64,000 nucleotides of DNA, taken from contig NZ_VZOW01000004.1 of NCBI RefSeq assembly GCF_008801835.1, positions 124,001 through 188,000 on the forward strand, given 5' to 3'. The position numbers and the translations under genes are program-made. This stretch comes from Cupriavidus pauculus (GTDB taxonomy: Bacteria > Pseudomonadota > Gammaproteobacteria > Burkholderiales > Burkholderiaceae). The notes below the pieces were generated by a model. That model saw only the letters and a list, made by a program, of their open reading frames with translations. It was not told the DNA's origin and did no database searches. This document shows, one piece after another, positions 43,275-54,175 of the stretch; position 1 is the stretch's first letter; each line of letters opens with the position of its first letter.

Positions 43275-44546
43275 ATGAATACCCCGGCAGCAGAACCGGC
43301 AGCAGACCGGCGTTCCCAGATTTCCAGCATTTCCAATCAGAACAACGCCTCGCGCGGCATCGCGCTGCTGACGTTCGCATTCGTCTTGAGCCAGTTCTAT
43401 CGCAGTTGCCTGGCTGTCATCGCCCCAGAACTTCAGCACGATTTCAACTTGTCGCCGGCCGGGTTTGGCGCGCTGTCGTCGTGCTTCTTCCTGTCATTCG
43501 CCATCGCGCAGATTCCGGTCGGCATTGCCTTCGACCGCCATGGCGTGGGACGTCCCACCGCATGGCTGCTCGGCGTGGGCGCCGTCTCTGCGATCGGCTT
43601 CGTATTGGCGCCCAGCGGCGCGGTGGCGATGCTCGCGCAGATGGGGCTCGGCCTGGCGTGCGCGCCGGTGTTCATGGGCTTGCTGCACTACGCGTCGGAA
43701 CAGCTTTCCGAGAAGCAATACATGCGCGTGGTGAGCCGCTCCAATGCCGTCGGCATGGTGGGCGCGCTGTGCGCCACGGCGCCGCTAGGCTGGCTGTCGC
43801 AGCATTTTGGCTGGCGGCCCGCGCTGGCGGTTTCCGCGTTATGCATGGTCGCCGCGTGCTACGGCGTGTGGCGCCATGTCCGTGACAGCGGCCATGCGCA
43901 GGCCCGGCAGGCGCCGATGGGCGCCATGCTGGCCGAAAGCGTGAATCTTCTGGCGATGTGGCCACTGTGGACGCTGATTCCGCTTTGCGTGGCGATGGCG
44001 GCTGGCACCTCGTTCCGCAATGCGTGGAGCGGCCCCTATCTGGCCGACGTATTCGGATTGCAGGCCGGCACGCGCGGCGTGGCGCTGGCGCTGCTGAGCC
44101 TGGCCGGTTTTCTGACGGCCTTCCTGCTGCCCGTGCTGGTTCGTCGCGGCACGCTCAAATCCGCAATCGGTGGATGGACTGGCCTGTCGATGGTGGGCGG
44201 CATCGTGCTGACGATCTGGCCAGACAGCAGCGTGCCCGAGGGTGTGGGCATGATGGCGCTGCTGTCGACTATCGGCATGCTGCATCCCCTGGTGATGGCG
44301 CAGGGCCGCGCGCTGATCACGCCGGCCAAGCGCGGGCGCGGGCTCGGCCTGCTCAACACCTTCGTGTTTCTCGGCTCGGCGCTGACGTCGTGGGGTTTCG
44401 GCCTGATCGCCAATCTCGGCCATCTGCGCGACTGGCCGGTGGCCCGCATCTATTCGGCGATTTTCCTGACGGCCGTGACGGTGGTGGCGCTTTCGCTGGT
44501 GCCTTACTGGTTCAGCCCGACTTCGGCGCCGGTGCAAAAACCGTAG
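43275..44546 (+). CDS. MFS transporter
   Basis: 423 residues with twelve predicted helices in two halves. Motif A-like element in the first half: IAFDRHGVGRPT. GMVGALCATAPLGWLSQHFGWRPA follows. A Gly-rich segment, WGFGLIANLGHL, lies near the C-terminus. It belongs to the major facilitator superfamily; substrate unknown. Start ATG 43275; a TTG immediately before was not used. Monocistronic. Confidence 0.85.
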   Translation: MNTPAAEPAADRRSQISSISNQNNASRGIALLTFAFVLSQFYRSCLAVIAPELQHDFNLSPAGFGALSSCFFLSFAIAQIPVGIAFDRHGVGRPTAWLLGVGAVSAIGFVLAPSGAVAMLAQMGLGLACAPVFMGLLHYASEQLSEKQYMRVVSRSNAVGMVGALCATAPLGWLSQHFGWRPALAVSALCMVAACYGVWRHVRDSGHAQARQAPMGAMLAESVNLLAMWPLWTLIPLCVAMAAGTSFRNAWSGPYLADVFGLQAGTRGVALALLSLAGFLTAFLLPVLVRRGTLKSAIGGWTGLSMVGGIVLTIWPDSSVPEGVGMMALLSTIGMLHPLVMAQGRALITPAKRGRGLGLLNTFVFLGSALTSWGFGLIANLGHLRDWPVARIYSAIFLTAVTVVALSLVPYWFSPTSAPVQKP

Positions 44547-44774
44547 CGGCCGGGCGCCGCGCCGGAGCGTTTCTTTACAGAAACCTTTCAGCGCCGGCTA
44601 CGTCCGCAATTCGCGTTTTCCCTGATCTTTTTCTCAAGTTTCTTCTTTGTGCGGCCGTTAGGACTTCCAATGTCTGTCCGTGCGCACATGGGGCGCATGG
44701 CTGACGCCGGAGGAGCGGCCGGACGCCCCGTGCGATCGCGGTCTGCCACGAACCAATCGATCAGGTAAGAAGAA

Positions 44775-46316
44775 ATGAAGAATCTTGGTATTGGTGTGCG
44801 CCTAGGCATCGGCTTTGGCGTGGTGTTGCTGTTGTCGACGCTGATGACCGTGCTGGGCGTGGCGCGTTTGCAGGAAGTTGCGGGCCGCACGCACGCGATG
44901 ATGCAGGAGCCGCTGGCCAAGGAACGGTTGGTCAGCGACTGGTATCGGCTGATGTATGCCAGCGTGCGCCGCACCACTGCCGTGGCGCGCAGCAGCGATC
45001 CGTCGCTTGGGGCGTTCTTCGCGGCGGAAACCGCGTATTCGGTCAAGGCGATCGCCGAATTGCGCGACAAGATCGAGCCGCGCCTGAGCACCGACGAAGA
45101 AAAGGCGGCGTTCAAGAAGATCCAGACCGTGCGCAATCCGTATAACGATTCGCGCGACAAGATCACCAAGCTCAAGGCCGAAGGCATGACCGACGAGGCC
45201 AACAAGGTGCTGGAAACCGAATTCGTGCCCGCCGGCGACGCGTACCTGGCGGAAATCCAGAAGCTGCTCGATATCCAGCGCTCGTCGATCGATGCCACTG
45301 CCGAGCAGATCAACGGCATCTATGTCAGCGCGCGCAACGGGCTGATCACGCTGGGCGTGATCGCGCTGGGCATCGGCGTGGCGTTTGCGTGGTGGCTCAC
45401 CATCGGCATCACGCGCCCGCTGCATCGCGCGGTGGGATTCGCGCGCACCGTGGCCGCCGGCGACCTGACCAGCCGTATCGAGGTGGACAGCCGCGACGAG
45501 ACCGGCCAATTGCTCGACGCATTGCGCGAGATGAACGAGAACATCCTCGGCATCGTCCAGGAAGTGCGCACCGGCACCGACGCGATCGCCACGGGCACCA
45601 GCCAGATTGCGGCGGGTAACACCGACTTGTCGCAGCGCACCGAGGAACAGGCGTCGTCGCTGCAGGAAACGGCGTCGAGCATGGAGGAACTGACGAGCAT
45701 CGTGCGCCAGAATGCCGACAGCGCAAAGCAGGCCAGCTCGCTGGCGGAGAATGCGTCCGAAGTGGCCATCCAGGGCGGCGAGGTGGTGGGCCAGGTGGTG
45801 CATACGATGGACGAGATCAACACGTCGTCGCGCAAGGTGGTCGACATCATCTCGGTGATCGAGGGCATCGCCTTCCAGACCAATATCCTGGCGCTGAACG
45901 CCGCGGTGGAAGCCGCGCGCGCAGGCGAACAGGGGCGCGGCTTTGCGGTGGTGGCGGGCGAAGTGCGCAGCCTGGCGCAACGCAGCGCCACGGCGGCCAA
46001 GGAAATCAAGGCACTGATCGGCGATTCGGCAGATCGCGTCGAACGCGGCTCGCAACTGGTGGCGCAGGCCGGTCAGACCATGGAACAGATCGTCAGCGCG
46101 GTGAAGCGCGTGACCGACATCATGGGCGAGATCAGCGCGGCGTCGGCCGAACAGAGCGCCGGCATCGAGCAGGTGAACCAGGCCGTCACGCAGATGGACA
46201 CCGTGACGCAGCAGAATGCCGCGCTGGTGGAACAGGCCGCGGCCGCGGCGGGATCGCTCGAGGAACAGGCCCAGCGCCTGAAGGAAGCCGTCGCCACCTT
46301 CCGCCTGGCGGCCTGA
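44775..46316 (+). CDS. Methyl-accepting chemotaxis protein (Tsr/Tar class)
   Basis: 513 residues: N-terminal helix (10-30), a periplasmic four-helix-bundle sensor (4HB_MCP, 35-190), second membrane helix (191-213), HAMP (about 215-265) and the cytoplasmic signalling domain. The hairpin tip has the highly conserved [40 protein letters not shown]. No C-terminal NWETF pentapeptide, so it relies on other receptors for CheR/CheB docking. It relays ligand binding to CheA and CheW. Ligand unknown. Confidence 0.92.
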   Translation: MKNLGIGVRLGIGFGVVLLLSTLMTVLGVARLQEVAGRTHAMMQEPLAKERLVSDWYRLMYASVRRTTAVARSSDPSLGAFFAAETAYSVKAIAELRDKIEPRLSTDEEKAAFKKIQTVRNPYNDSRDKITKLKAEGMTDEANKVLETEFVPAGDAYLAEIQKLLDIQRSSIDATAEQINGIYVSARNGLITLGVIALGIGVAFAWWLTIGITRPLHRAVGFARTVAAGDLTSRIEVDSRDETGQLLDALREMNENILGIVQEVRTGTDAIATGTSQIAAGNTDLSQRTEEQASSLQETASSMEELTSIVRQNADSAKQASSLAENASEVAIQGGEVVGQVVHTMDEINTSSRKVVDIISVIEGIAFQTNILALNAAVEAARAGEQGRGFAVVAGEVRSLAQRSATAAKEIKALIGDSADRVERGSQLVAQAGQTMEQIVSAVKRVTDIMGEISAASAEQSAGIEQVNQAVTQMDTVTQQNAALVEQAAAAAGSLEEQAQRLKEAVATFRLAA

Positions 46317-46391
46317 GCCAGGGGCAGCGGCAGGGCCGTCGGAAGTCACAGTCCGAACGGCCCGCTGCGGGCGACTGGCTGCTGCCGGTCG

Positions 46392-46829
46392 CTACTTCGT
46401 GCGCGGCGGCACGATCGTGCCGCCCGACTGCGCAGCTTCTTGCGTGTGCTGCATCTGCGGCATCATGTTGCTGTTCAGGTGGAACATCACCCAGAGCGAT
46501 CCCGTCAGCGTGATCACCACCAGTGTCAGCGTGAACATCAGCGAAAGCATGTTCCAGCCGCCTTCCGATTTGGCGTTCATGTGCAGGAAGTAGATCATGT
46601 GCACGACGATCTGCACCGCGCCGATCAGCAGGATCACGATCGCGGTGGTCGACGACTTGTCGATCACCTTGCCCAGCACCAGCCAGAACGGCACCGCCGT
46701 CAGGAACACCGACAGCACGAAGCCCGTCAGGTAGCCGCCCAGCGTGGCGTGCGGCCCGATATCTTCCTCGTGGTGGTCGTGTCCGTGGTCATGGCCGTGG
46801 CCATCGACTGCATGGTCCTGTGCGCTCAT
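46392..46829 (-). CDS. cyoD: Cytochrome o ubiquinol oxidase subunit IV (CyoD)
   Basis: 145 residues from ATG 46829, overlapping the cyoC stop. Three membrane helices with LGGYLTGFVLSVFLTAVPFW and IVVHMIYFLHMNAKSEGGWN, typical of CyoD. Compared with E. coli CyoD, the N-terminus is longer and unusually His/Asp-rich (eight His within residues 5-28). It is the small subunit of the bo3-type oxidase; the last gene of the operon here, with no cyoE after it. Confidence 0.92.
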   Translation of the reverse strand: MSAQDHAVDGHGHDHGHDHHEEDIGPHATLGGYLTGFVLSVFLTAVPFWLVLGKVIDKSSTTAIVILLIGAVQIVVHMIYFLHMNAKSEGGWNMLSLMFTLTLVVITLTGSLWVMFHLNSNMMPQMQHTQEAAQSGGTIVPPRTK

Positions 46830-47482
46830 GGCAACGTTCCCATCAGATAGACAAAGGTAAAGACGCCGATCCAGACAACGTCCAGAAAGTGCCAGAACAT
46901 CGACAGGCACATCAGGCGGCGCTTGTTGGCGGTGATCAGCCCGTGGCGTCCCACCTGCAGCATCAGCACGATCAGCCAGACCAGCCCGAACGTCACGTGC
47001 AGGCCGTGCGTGCCGACCAGCGCGAAGAACGACGTCAGGAATGCGCTGCGCGTGGGCCCCGCGCCCTCGTGGATCAGGTGCGCGAATTCGTACAGCTCCA
47101 CGGCCAGGAACGCCGCGCCGAATACGGCCGTGATGGCCAGCCAGATCTGCGTGCCGGCCACCCGGTTCTGCTGCAGTTGCAGCATCGCAAAGCCGTACGT
47201 GATCGACGACAGCAGTAGGAACGACGTGTTGAGCGCCACCAGCGGCAGCTCGAACAGCTCGGCGCCGGTGGGCCCGCCCGCGTACTCGCGCCCGAGCACG
47301 CCATAGGCCGCGAACAGGCACGCAAATATCAGGCAGTCGCTCATCAGGTAGAGCCAGAACCCCAGCAGCGTGCCGTTCTGCGGATGGTGCTCCTCGGTCA
47401 GATAGAACTGGAAGCCGCCCGGCGGAACCTCGTCCGCGCCGACCGTGCCGCTTGCCTGCATGGGTAGGGACGTATCAACCAT
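46826..47482 (-). CDS. cyoC: Cytochrome o ubiquinol oxidase subunit III (CyoC)
   Basis: 218 residues, five membrane helices, with [19 protein letters not shown] and [21 protein letters not shown] at the C-terminus as in haem-copper oxidase subunit III. It overlaps cyoB by eight bases and cyoD by four, so A-B-C-D is one translation-coupled operon. Confidence 0.95.
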   Translation of the reverse strand: MVDTSLPMQASGTVGADEVPPGGFQFYLTEEHHPQNGTLLGFWLYLMSDCLIFACLFAAYGVLGREYAGGPTGAELFELPLVALNTSFLLLSSITYGFAMLQLQQNRVAGTQIWLAITAVFGAAFLAVELYEFAHLIHEGAGPTRSAFLTSFFALVGTHGLHVTFGLVWLIVLMLQVGRHGLITANKRRLMCLSMFWHFLDVVWIGVFTFVYLMGTLP

Positions 47483-49478
47483 GGCCTGCCATCATTTGAG
47501 TGCGCGCCGTTTCGGTCCGGACCACGACGTCGGCCGGAATGTAGTAGTCGCGCTTGTAGTTGAAGGTGTGGATGATTGCCGCGAGGAGGGTGGCCACGAA
47601 CGCCGCGGCGACCAGCCACCAGATATGCCAGATCAGCCCAAAGCCCATCACCGTGCACAGCCCGGCCAGCACGATTCCCGCGGCCGTGTTCTTCGGCATG
47701 TGGATCGGGATGAATCCCTGCTGCGGACGATGGTAGCCGTTCTGCTTCATATGCCACCACGCATCGGTGTCGTGTACCACGGGCGTGAAGGCGAAGTTGT
47801 ATTGCGGCGGCGGCGATGAGGTCGACCATTCCAGCGTGCGCGCGTCCCACGGATCGCCGGTCAGGTCGCGCAGTTCCTCCCGGCGCATGAAGCTGACTAC
47901 CAGCTGGATGATGAAGCACGCAATGCCCAGCGCGATCAGGAACGCGCCGAAGGCGGCGATCTGGAACCAGATCTGCAGCGAAGGATCGTCGAAATGGTTC
48001 ATGCGGCGCGTGACGCCCAGCAGGCCCAGCCAGTAAAGCGGCATAAAGGCGAAGTAGAAGCCGGTGAGCCAGAACCAGAACGACGCCTTGCCCCACGACG
48101 ACACCAGGCGATAGCCGAAGGCCTTCGGGAACCAGTACGAGATGCCGGCCATCAGGCCGAACAGCACGCCGCCGATGATCACGTTGTGGAAGTGGGCGAT
48201 CAGGAACAGGCTGTTATGCAGCGAGAAGTCCGCCGGCGGCACCGCCAGCAGCACGCCGGTCATGCCGCCGATCACGAACGTCACCATGAAGCCCACCGTC
48301 CACAGCATCGGCGCCTCGAACTTGATCTTGCCGTGGTACATCGTGAACAGCCAGTTGAATATCTTCGCCCCGGTGGGTATCGAGATGATCATCGTGGTGA
48401 TGCCGAAGAACGAATTCACGCTCGCGCCGGATCCCATCGTGAAGAAGTGGTGCAGCCACACCAGGTACGACAGCACCGTGATCACCACCGTGGCGTACAC
48501 CATCGACGCATAGCCGAACAGTCGCTTGCGGCTGAACGTGGCGGTCACCTCGGAAAACACGCCGAACACCGGCAGCACCAGAATGTAGACCTCGGGGTGT
48601 CCCCAGATCCAGATCAGGTTCACGTACAGCATCGCGCTGCCGCCCTGGTCCGCGGTGAAGAAGTTGGTGCCGACGTAGCGATCGAGCGACAGCAGCGCCA
48701 GCGCCGCGGTCAGCACCGGGAACGCGGCGATGATCAGCACATTGGTGCACAGCGACGTCCACGTGAAGATCGGCATGCGCATCAGCGTCATGCCCGGCGC
48801 GCGCATCTTGACGATCGTGACCAGCAGGTTGATACCCGATAAAAGTGTCCCGACACCGGCCACCTGTAATGCCCATATGTAGTAATCGACGCCGACGTCC
48901 GGACTATGCAGGATGCCCGACAGTGGTGGATACGCGAGCCAGCCCGTGCGCGCGAATTCGCCGACGAACAGCGACATCATCACCAAGATCGCACCGCCGG
49001 TGGTCATCCAGAAGCTGAAGTTGTTGAGGAACGGAAACGCGACGTCGCGCGCGCCGATCTGCAGCGGCACCACGAAGTTCATGAGCCCCGTCACCAGCGG
49101 CATCGCCACGAAGAAAATCATGATCACGCCGTGCGCGGTGAAGATCTGGTCGTAGTGATGCGGCGGCAGGTAGCCGAGGTTGTCGCCGAACGCCACGGCC
49201 TGCTGGATGCGCATCATGATGGCGTCGGCAAAGCCGCGCAGCAGCATCACGATGCCGAGCACCACATACATGATGCCGATCTTCTTGTGGTCGATGCTGG
49301 TGAACCACTCGCGCCACAGATAGCCCCACACGCGGTAGTACGTCAGCAGCGCCACCAGCGCGATGCCGCCGATCGCCACCGCGGCGAAGGTGGCCAGCAG
49401 GATGGGCTCGTGCAGCGGCACGGCTTCCCACGACAGCCGGCCAAAGATCAAGTTGGCGAGTTCGGAACGCTCGGGCAT
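47475..49478 (-). CDS. cyoB: Cytochrome o ubiquinol oxidase subunit I (CyoB)
   Basis: 667 residues from ATG 49478, like E. coli CyoB. It holds low-spin haem b, high-spin haem o and CuB. Visible: [16 protein letters not shown] with a haem-b ligand histidine, [12 protein letters not shown] (CuB His with the covalent Tyr), LHHFFTMG (the two other CuB histidines) and [10 protein letters not shown] with haem ligands. It reduces oxygen to water and pumps protons. The frame extends upstream to 49733 but lacks the conserved start. Confidence 0.95.
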   Translation of the reverse strand: MPERSELANLIFGRLSWEAVPLHEPILLATFAAVAIGGIALVALLTYYRVWGYLWREWFTSIDHKKIGIMYVVLGIVMLLRGFADAIMMRIQQAVAFGDNLGYLPPHHYDQIFTAHGVIMIFFVAMPLVTGLMNFVVPLQIGARDVAFPFLNNFSFWMTTGGAILVMMSLFVGEFARTGWLAYPPLSGILHSPDVGVDYYIWALQVAGVGTLLSGINLLVTIVKMRAPGMTLMRMPIFTWTSLCTNVLIIAAFPVLTAALALLSLDRYVGTNFFTADQGGSAMLYVNLIWIWGHPEVYILVLPVFGVFSEVTATFSRKRLFGYASMVYATVVITVLSYLVWLHHFFTMGSGASVNSFFGITTMIISIPTGAKIFNWLFTMYHGKIKFEAPMLWTVGFMVTFVIGGMTGVLLAVPPADFSLHNSLFLIAHFHNVIIGGVLFGLMAGISYWFPKAFGYRLVSSWGKASFWFWLTGFYFAFMPLYWLGLLGVTRRMNHFDDPSLQIWFQIAAFGAFLIALGIACFIIQLVVSFMRREELRDLTGDPWDARTLEWSTSSPPPQYNFAFTPVVHDTDAWWHMKQNGYHRPQQGFIPIHMPKNTAAGIVLAGLCTVMGFGLIWHIWWLVAAAFVATLLAAIIHTFNYKRDYYIPADVVVRTETARTQMMAGHG

Positions 49479-49561
49479 GGTTGTCACCTGGGCCTGTATT
49501 GACCAATTCTGGCCGATGAAGATTGGCGAAAACGTGAAAGCAAACGGGGCACGGCGATGCG

Positions 49562-50620
49562 CTAGCGCAACACTCGCCCGCCGTTGCCTGCGACGGCATC
49601 TGGCGCGAACACCGGTGCGACATCCGATGTATTGCTCGCGGTACAGATTTCCGCCGACGGATCGAACCTGGCGCGGATGCGATTCTGGTTCTGCGCCATG
49701 GTGTCCGCCACACAGGCACCGCCGTCCACGCAACGGTTCAGGATCAGGTTGTAGAGACCCGGCGCCACGCTGGCGTAGCGCTGCACCGGCTCGCTCTCGC
49801 TGGGCTGGGCCAGTTTCAGATACGCGTCTTTGGATAACGGCGCGCCGGCCGATTTTGCCTGCTGCACCCAGCTGTCGAAATCGCCGCCGGACATGCCGTG
49901 AAACTTGAATCGCATGTGCGAGAAGCCCGCGCCGCTGTAGTTGGATGACATGCCGTCGTAGACGCCGGGCTTGTTGATCACCGCGTGCAGCTTGGTCTCC
50001 ATGCCGGGCATCGCGTAGACCATGCCAGCCAGCGAGGGCACGAAGAACGCGTTCATGACCGAAGTGGACGTGATCCGGAAAGCGATCGGGCGATCTACCG
50101 GCGCGGCCAGTTCATTGACCGTGGCGATGCCCTGCTCGGGATAGAGAAACAGCCATTTCCAGTCCATCGCCACCACTTCCACCACCAGCGGCTTGGTGTC
50201 CGCGGCCACGGGCCGGCGGTCGTCGAGGCGCGTCAGGGGACGGTAGGGATCGAGCTGATGGGTACTGACCCAGGTCACCGCGCCCAACGCGATGATGATC
50301 AGCAGCGGCGCAGCCCAGATCGCCAGTTCCAGCACCGTGGAGTGGTCCCACTCGGGGTTGTAGTGGGCGTTGTTGGCGCTTTCGCGATATCGCCACGCGA
50401 AGAGCAGTGTCAGGCATATCACCGGCACGATGATGAGCAGCATCAGGCATGTGGCGATGATGATCAAATCGCGCTGCCGAGCCGCCATGTCGCCTGCAGG
50501 CGACAACAGCACGGCGTTGCTACATCCCGCAAGGCCCACCAACATGGCGATTGCGGCACTTCGCAAAAGCAATTTTCCCGTCACACAAAACGTCGGCACA
50601 GCAGCTTCGAAGCGTCGCAT
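49562..50620 (-). CDS. cyoA: Cytochrome o ubiquinol oxidase subunit II (CyoA)
   Basis: 352 residues: lipoprotein signal with Cys33 (GLAGC), two membrane helices (near 49-70 and 92-113) and a cupredoxin domain that lacks the CuA ligands, as in quinol oxidases ([21 protein letters not shown] near 150-170, then [22 protein letters not shown]). It starts the cyoABCD operon. Divergent from the MHS permease gene. Confidence 0.95.
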   Translation of the reverse strand: MRRFEAAVPTFCVTGKLLLRSAAIAMLVGLAGCSNAVLLSPAGDMAARQRDLIIIATCLMLLIIVPVICLTLLFAWRYRESANNAHYNPEWDHSTVLELAIWAAPLLIIIALGAVTWVSTHQLDPYRPLTRLDDRRPVAADTKPLVVEVVAMDWKWLFLYPEQGIATVNELAAPVDRPIAFRITSTSVMNAFFVPSLAGMVYAMPGMETKLHAVINKPGVYDGMSSNYSGAGFSHMRFKFHGMSGGDFDSWVQQAKSAGAPLSKDAYLKLAQPSESEPVQRYASVAPGLYNLILNRCVDGGACVADTMAQNQNRIRARFDPSAEICTASNTSDVAPVFAPDAVAGNGGRVLR

Positions 50621-50766
50621 GGTCTTGGAAGTGGCGTTTGATTAACGTCTGGGACTGTCTGACGTAGCAATCTTTCGATTTCCAATGGCAGTTTAGGCGC
50701 TATTCTTGTTACTGCGGGACTTTAAGTGATGTACGACATCCCTCCCGTCTTCGAGGAGACTCCACG

Positions 50767-52086
50767 ATGGCCAGTCTGACCCACCAGCATCGCGCGTCGC
50801 CGACGGCACCTCCGGCGCCCGGACATCATGATGTGGCGCCTGCCGAAATTGCCACGGGCGTGGTGATAGGGCGAGCGTCGGAGTACTTCGACTTCTTCGT
50901 CTACGGCATTGCGTCGGTGCTGGTCTTCCCGACCGTGTATTTCCCGTTCGCCAGCGACCTGGCCGGGCTGCTGTACAGCTTCACGATCTTCTCGTTCGCC
51001 TTCATTGGCCGGCCATTCGGCACGGCGCTGTTCATGCGGATCCAGCGCCGATGGGGGCGCGGCGTCAAGCTCACCGCATCGCTGTTCCTGCTCGGCACGG
51101 CCACAGTTGGCATCGCGTTCCTCCCTGCGTATGCGTCGATCGGCAGCACCGCGATCTATCTGCTGTCGTTTTTCCGCTTCCTGCAGGGCATTGCGTTCGG
51201 CGGATCGTGGGATGGCCTGCCGTCTCTGCTGGCGCTGAACGCGCCGGAAGACAAGCGCGGCTGGTATGCGATGGTCGGCCAGCTTGGCGCGCCGACCGGC
51301 TTTATCGTCGCGGGCGCGCTGTTCCTGTTCCTGCATGCCAGCCTGACGCCGGCCGAATTTATCGATTGGGGCTGGCGCTATCCGTTCTACGTGGCCTTTG
51401 CCATCAACGTGGTGGCGTTGTTCGCGCGGCTGCGCCTGGTGGTCACGCACGAATACACGCGCTTGCTGGAAGAGGACGAGCTGGAGCCGATCAGCACCTT
51501 GCAGATGGTCAACGCGCAGGGCTTCAATATTTTCCTCGGCGCCTTCGCGGCGCTGGCCAGCTATGCGCTGTTCCATCTGGTGACGGTGTTTCCGCTGTCC
51601 TGGGTGATCCTGCACAAGACGCAGGACATCAGCGATGTGCTGGCGATCCAGATCGTCGGCGCGTTCATCGCGTTCATCGGCACGCTGCTGTCGGGATGGA
51701 TCGCCGACCGCATCGGCCGTCGCACCACGCTGGCGACGATGGCGGTGCTGATCGGCCTGTTCAGCCTTGCCACACCTTGGCTGCTCGGCGGCAATGCGCA
51801 GTTGCAGGACGTCTTCATCCTGGTGGGCTTCGGTCTGCTGGGTTTGTCCTACGGGCAGGCGGCCGGAGTGGTCACGTCCAACTTCGAGCGCAAGTTCCGC
51901 TATACCGGCGCGGCGCTGACCACGGACTTCGGCTGGCTGTTTGGCGCGGCGTTTGCCCCGCTGGTCGCGTTGGGGCTGTCGTCGCTGTTCGGGCTGGCCG
52001 CGGTCAGCCTGTATCTGCTGTCCGGCGTGGTGGGCACGCTGGTCGCGTTGCGGATCAACCGCGCGTTGGGGACGCCCGACGTTTGA
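50767..52086 (+). CDS. MHS-family (metabolite:H+ symporter) MFS transporter
   Basis: 439 residues with twelve helices. MHS markers: GRASEYFDFFVYGIASVLVF near residue 37-56, RRWGRGVKLTASLFLLGTAT, and IADRIGRRTTLA in the second half. Homologues include shikimate, proline/betaine and dicarboxylate carriers. GGAGA precedes the ATG by seven bases. Its 3' end overlaps cynR on the opposite strand by 32 bases. E. coli has cynX, a different MFS family, next to its cyn genes, so a role in cyanate transport is only a guess. Confidence 0.87.
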   Translation: MASLTHQHRASPTAPPAPGHHDVAPAEIATGVVIGRASEYFDFFVYGIASVLVFPTVYFPFASDLAGLLYSFTIFSFAFIGRPFGTALFMRIQRRWGRGVKLTASLFLLGTATVGIAFLPAYASIGSTAIYLLSFFRFLQGIAFGGSWDGLPSLLALNAPEDKRGWYAMVGQLGAPTGFIVAGALFLFLHASLTPAEFIDWGWRYPFYVAFAINVVALFARLRLVVTHEYTRLLEEDELEPISTLQMVNAQGFNIFLGAFAALASYALFHLVTVFPLSWVILHKTQDISDVLAIQIVGAFIAFIGTLLSGWIADRIGRRTTLATMAVLIGLFSLATPWLLGGNAQLQDVFILVGFGLLGLSYGQAAGVVTSNFERKFRYTGAALTTDFGWLFGAAFAPLVALGLSSLFGLAAVSLYLLSGVVGTLVALRINRALGTPDV

Positions 52087-52966
52087 CTTCGCGTAGCGCG
52101 AATTCGACAAAAGCGCGCGCCGCCGCCGTGCGGTACGCGCCCTTGCGCTGCAGTAACGCCGCGTGCCGCGGCGGCAGCGGCAATTCCAGCTTGAGAATGC
52201 GCAGGTCTGCGTGACCGGCGGCGATGGCCGCCGGCAGCACCGTGGCGTGGCGCCCGCTGCGCACCGCATCGAGCACGGCACTGACCGAATTGGCTTCGAA
52301 CGTGATGCGCGGCTCGATCCCGAGCGCGCCGAAGTAGCGTCCGATATAGGCGCGCGTGGCGAATTCCCGCGTCAGCATCGCCATCGATTCCCCGGCCAGC
52401 GCGGTCGCGCCCAATGCCGTGCGGCGGCGCGCCAGCGCATGCGTGGCGCCCACCATATATGCCAGCGGCTCTTCCATCAGCGGCGTGGCGTCGAGATCGG
52501 GCAACAGGATGTCGTCGAACGCGATGCCGATGTCGATCTGGTCGTCCGCAAGCATCGGCTCCACGCGCTCCTGCGGCATTTCGCGCAGGCTCAGCGTGAT
52601 GTTTGGATACTCCGCGTTGAATGCGACGATCAGCGGCGCCACCAGATAGGGCGTGAAGGTGGGCGTGATCGCCAGGCGCAGGTTGCCGCGCGTGAGCTCG
52701 CCCACGTCGTGGATTGCGCGCTGGCCCGCTTCAAGGTCCTGCAGTGCGCGGCGGGCGTGGACGTAGTACGCCTGGCCAGCGTCCGTCAGCCGTACCATGC
52801 GACCGCTGCGGTCGAACAACGGCGCACCCAGCGATTCTTCCAGCTGCCGGATCTGCTGCGACAGCGTGGGTTGGGAGACGTGCAGGGTTTCCGCGGCCCG
52901 CGTGAAATTGCCGGCGTCGGCAACGGCCAGGAAGTAGCGAACGTGGCGCAGCAGCATGAGGTCCAA
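52055..52966 (-). CDS. cynR: LysR-type regulator CynR-like
   Basis: 303 residues closely tracking E. coli CynR: RHVRYFLAVADAGNFTRAA, LHVSQPTLSQQIRQLEESLG, PLFDRSGRMVRLTDAG, TPTFTPYLVAPL and the conserved EANSVSAVLDAVRSG. HTH at residues 20-40, effector domain from about 92. Start at 52966 or ATG 52957. It is divergent from cynT, the expected arrangement, with two inverted repeats between. It would activate cynT in response to cyanate or a related effector. Confidence 0.85.
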   Translation of the reverse strand: MDLMLLRHVRYFLAVADAGNFTRAAETLHVSQPTLSQQIRQLEESLGAPLFDRSGRMVRLTDAGQAYYVHARRALQDLEAGQRAIHDVGELTRGNLRLAITPTFTPYLVAPLIVAFNAEYPNITLSLREMPQERVEPMLADDQIDIGIAFDDILLPDLDATPLMEEPLAYMVGATHALARRRTALGATALAGESMAMLTREFATRAYIGRYFGALGIEPRITFEANSVSAVLDAVRSGRHATVLPAAIAAGHADLRILKLELPLPPRHAALLQRKGAYRTAAARAFVEFALREVKRRASPTRG

Positions 52967-52968
52967 CT

Positions 52969-53016
52969 ATTGGTAAATCCAATGGACAGCATAATAAACC
53001 CGATATTGACCCAATA
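52969..53016. promoter_or_regulatory. cynR/cynT divergent operator sites
   Basis: Two perfect inverted repeats lie between the genes: ATTGG-TAAAT-CCAAT (52969-52983) and TATTG-ACC-CAATA (53004-53016). LysR regulators bind such T-rich inverted repeats at and upstream of the regulated promoter. Confidence 0.6.
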
Positions 53017-53063
53017 GAAAATTGTCGCCATGCTTTCGGGCGTCCACGATGGGGGAAATATTC

Positions 53064-53711
53064 GTGAAAGATCTGATTCAAGGCATTCTCAAGTTCCAGC
53101 GGGAGGAATTTCCGAAGCTGGCCACGCTGTTCCAGGAACTCGCCACGCAGCAGAGTCCCAGCACGCTGTTCATCGCTTGCTCGGACAGCCGCGTGGAGCC
53201 GGCGCTCTTGACGCAGAGCGAGCCGGGCAAGCTGTTCGTGATCCGCAATGCGGGCAATATCGTGCCGGCCTATGCGGTGCAGCCGGGCGGGGTTTCCGCC
53301 AGCGTCGAATACGCCGTGTCGGGCCTCAAGGTGCGCGACATCGTGATCTGCGGCCATTCGAACTGCGGCGCGATGACGGCGGTGGCGACCTGCCAGTGCC
53401 TGGACCACATGCCGTCGGTGGCGCAATGGCTGGAACACGCCAGCGGCGCGCGCAAGATCAGCCTGGCGCGCCCGCACGCCTCGGACCGGGAGCGCGTCGA
53501 CGACATGGTGAGGGAAAACGTGATCGAGCAGCTTGCGCATCTGCGCACCCATCCGTGTGTCGCGCAGGCGCTGGCGGAGCGCCGTATCAACCTGCACGGC
53601 TGGGTCTATGACATTGGCTCGGGCGCCATCGATGCGCTCGACGGCAAGTCGGGCAAGTTCGTGCCGCTGGTGCAGTTTCCGGAGGTCAACGCCACCGACA
53701 TCGCCTCATGA
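53064..53711 (+). CDS. cynT: Beta-class carbonic anhydrase CynT-like
   Basis: 215 residues from GTG 53064, chosen because GGGGGAA lies about six bases upstream and the start then matches CynT ([17 protein letters not shown]). Zinc ligands Cys39, His98 and Cys101 ([14 protein letters not shown]) and the Asp41-Arg43 pair are in place, with identical numbering to E. coli CynT. It interconverts CO2 and bicarbonate, normally supplying bicarbonate to cyanase. No cynS follows; a VOC gene does, overlapping by four bases. Confidence 0.9.
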   Translation: MKDLIQGILKFQREEFPKLATLFQELATQQSPSTLFIACSDSRVEPALLTQSEPGKLFVIRNAGNIVPAYAVQPGGVSASVEYAVSGLKVRDIVICGHSNCGAMTAVATCQCLDHMPSVAQWLEHASGARKISLARPHASDRERVDDMVRENVIEQLAHLRTHPCVAQALAERRINLHGWVYDIGSGAIDALDGKSGKFVPLVQFPEVNATDIAS

Positions 53712-54058
53712 TCGTCCGTCGCATCGTCGCCAATATCGCCACGCCGTCGCCCGCCGACGCGCAGCGCTTCTACCGCGATATCTTCGGGCTGGACCTGCTG
53801 ATGGATCACGGCTGGATCGTCACCTATGGATCGAACGCGCGTATGTCGGTGCAGGTCAGCTTCGCCGCGGAAGGCGGGTCCGGTACGCCGGTGCCTGATC
53901 TTTCCATCGAGGTCGACGATCTCGATGAAGCGCTGGCGCGCGTGGCGGAGGCCGGCGTGCCGCTGGAATACGGGCCCGTTGACGAGCCGTGGGGCGTGCG
54001 CCGGTTCTTCGTGCGCGACCCGTTCGGCAAACTCGTCAACGTGCTGCACCATGCATGA
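53708..54058 (+). CDS. VOC superfamily protein (glyoxalase/bleomycin-resistance type)
   Basis: 116 residues, a single beta-alpha-beta-beta-beta repeat pair ([23 protein letters not shown] at the start; [21 protein letters not shown] at the end). Its ATG overlaps the cynT stop, so it is translated with the carbonic anhydrase. The place of the usual cyanase gene is taken by this small metal- or ligand-binding protein, whose substrate is unknown. Confidence 0.85.
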   Translation: MIVRRIVANIATPSPADAQRFYRDIFGLDLLMDHGWIVTYGSNARMSVQVSFAAEGGSGTPVPDLSIEVDDLDEALARVAEAGVPLEYGPVDEPWGVRRFFVRDPFGKLVNVLHHA

Positions 54059-54175
54059 ATGGCGGACGTTCAATCTCGGGAAAAGTGGGGCAAACAGTGG
54101 GATGTACACGCTTGCACCCAAATGGCGTTAGTGTTGTGATGCACATTGGTCGCCATTCCGGCTGACATCTTTCCC

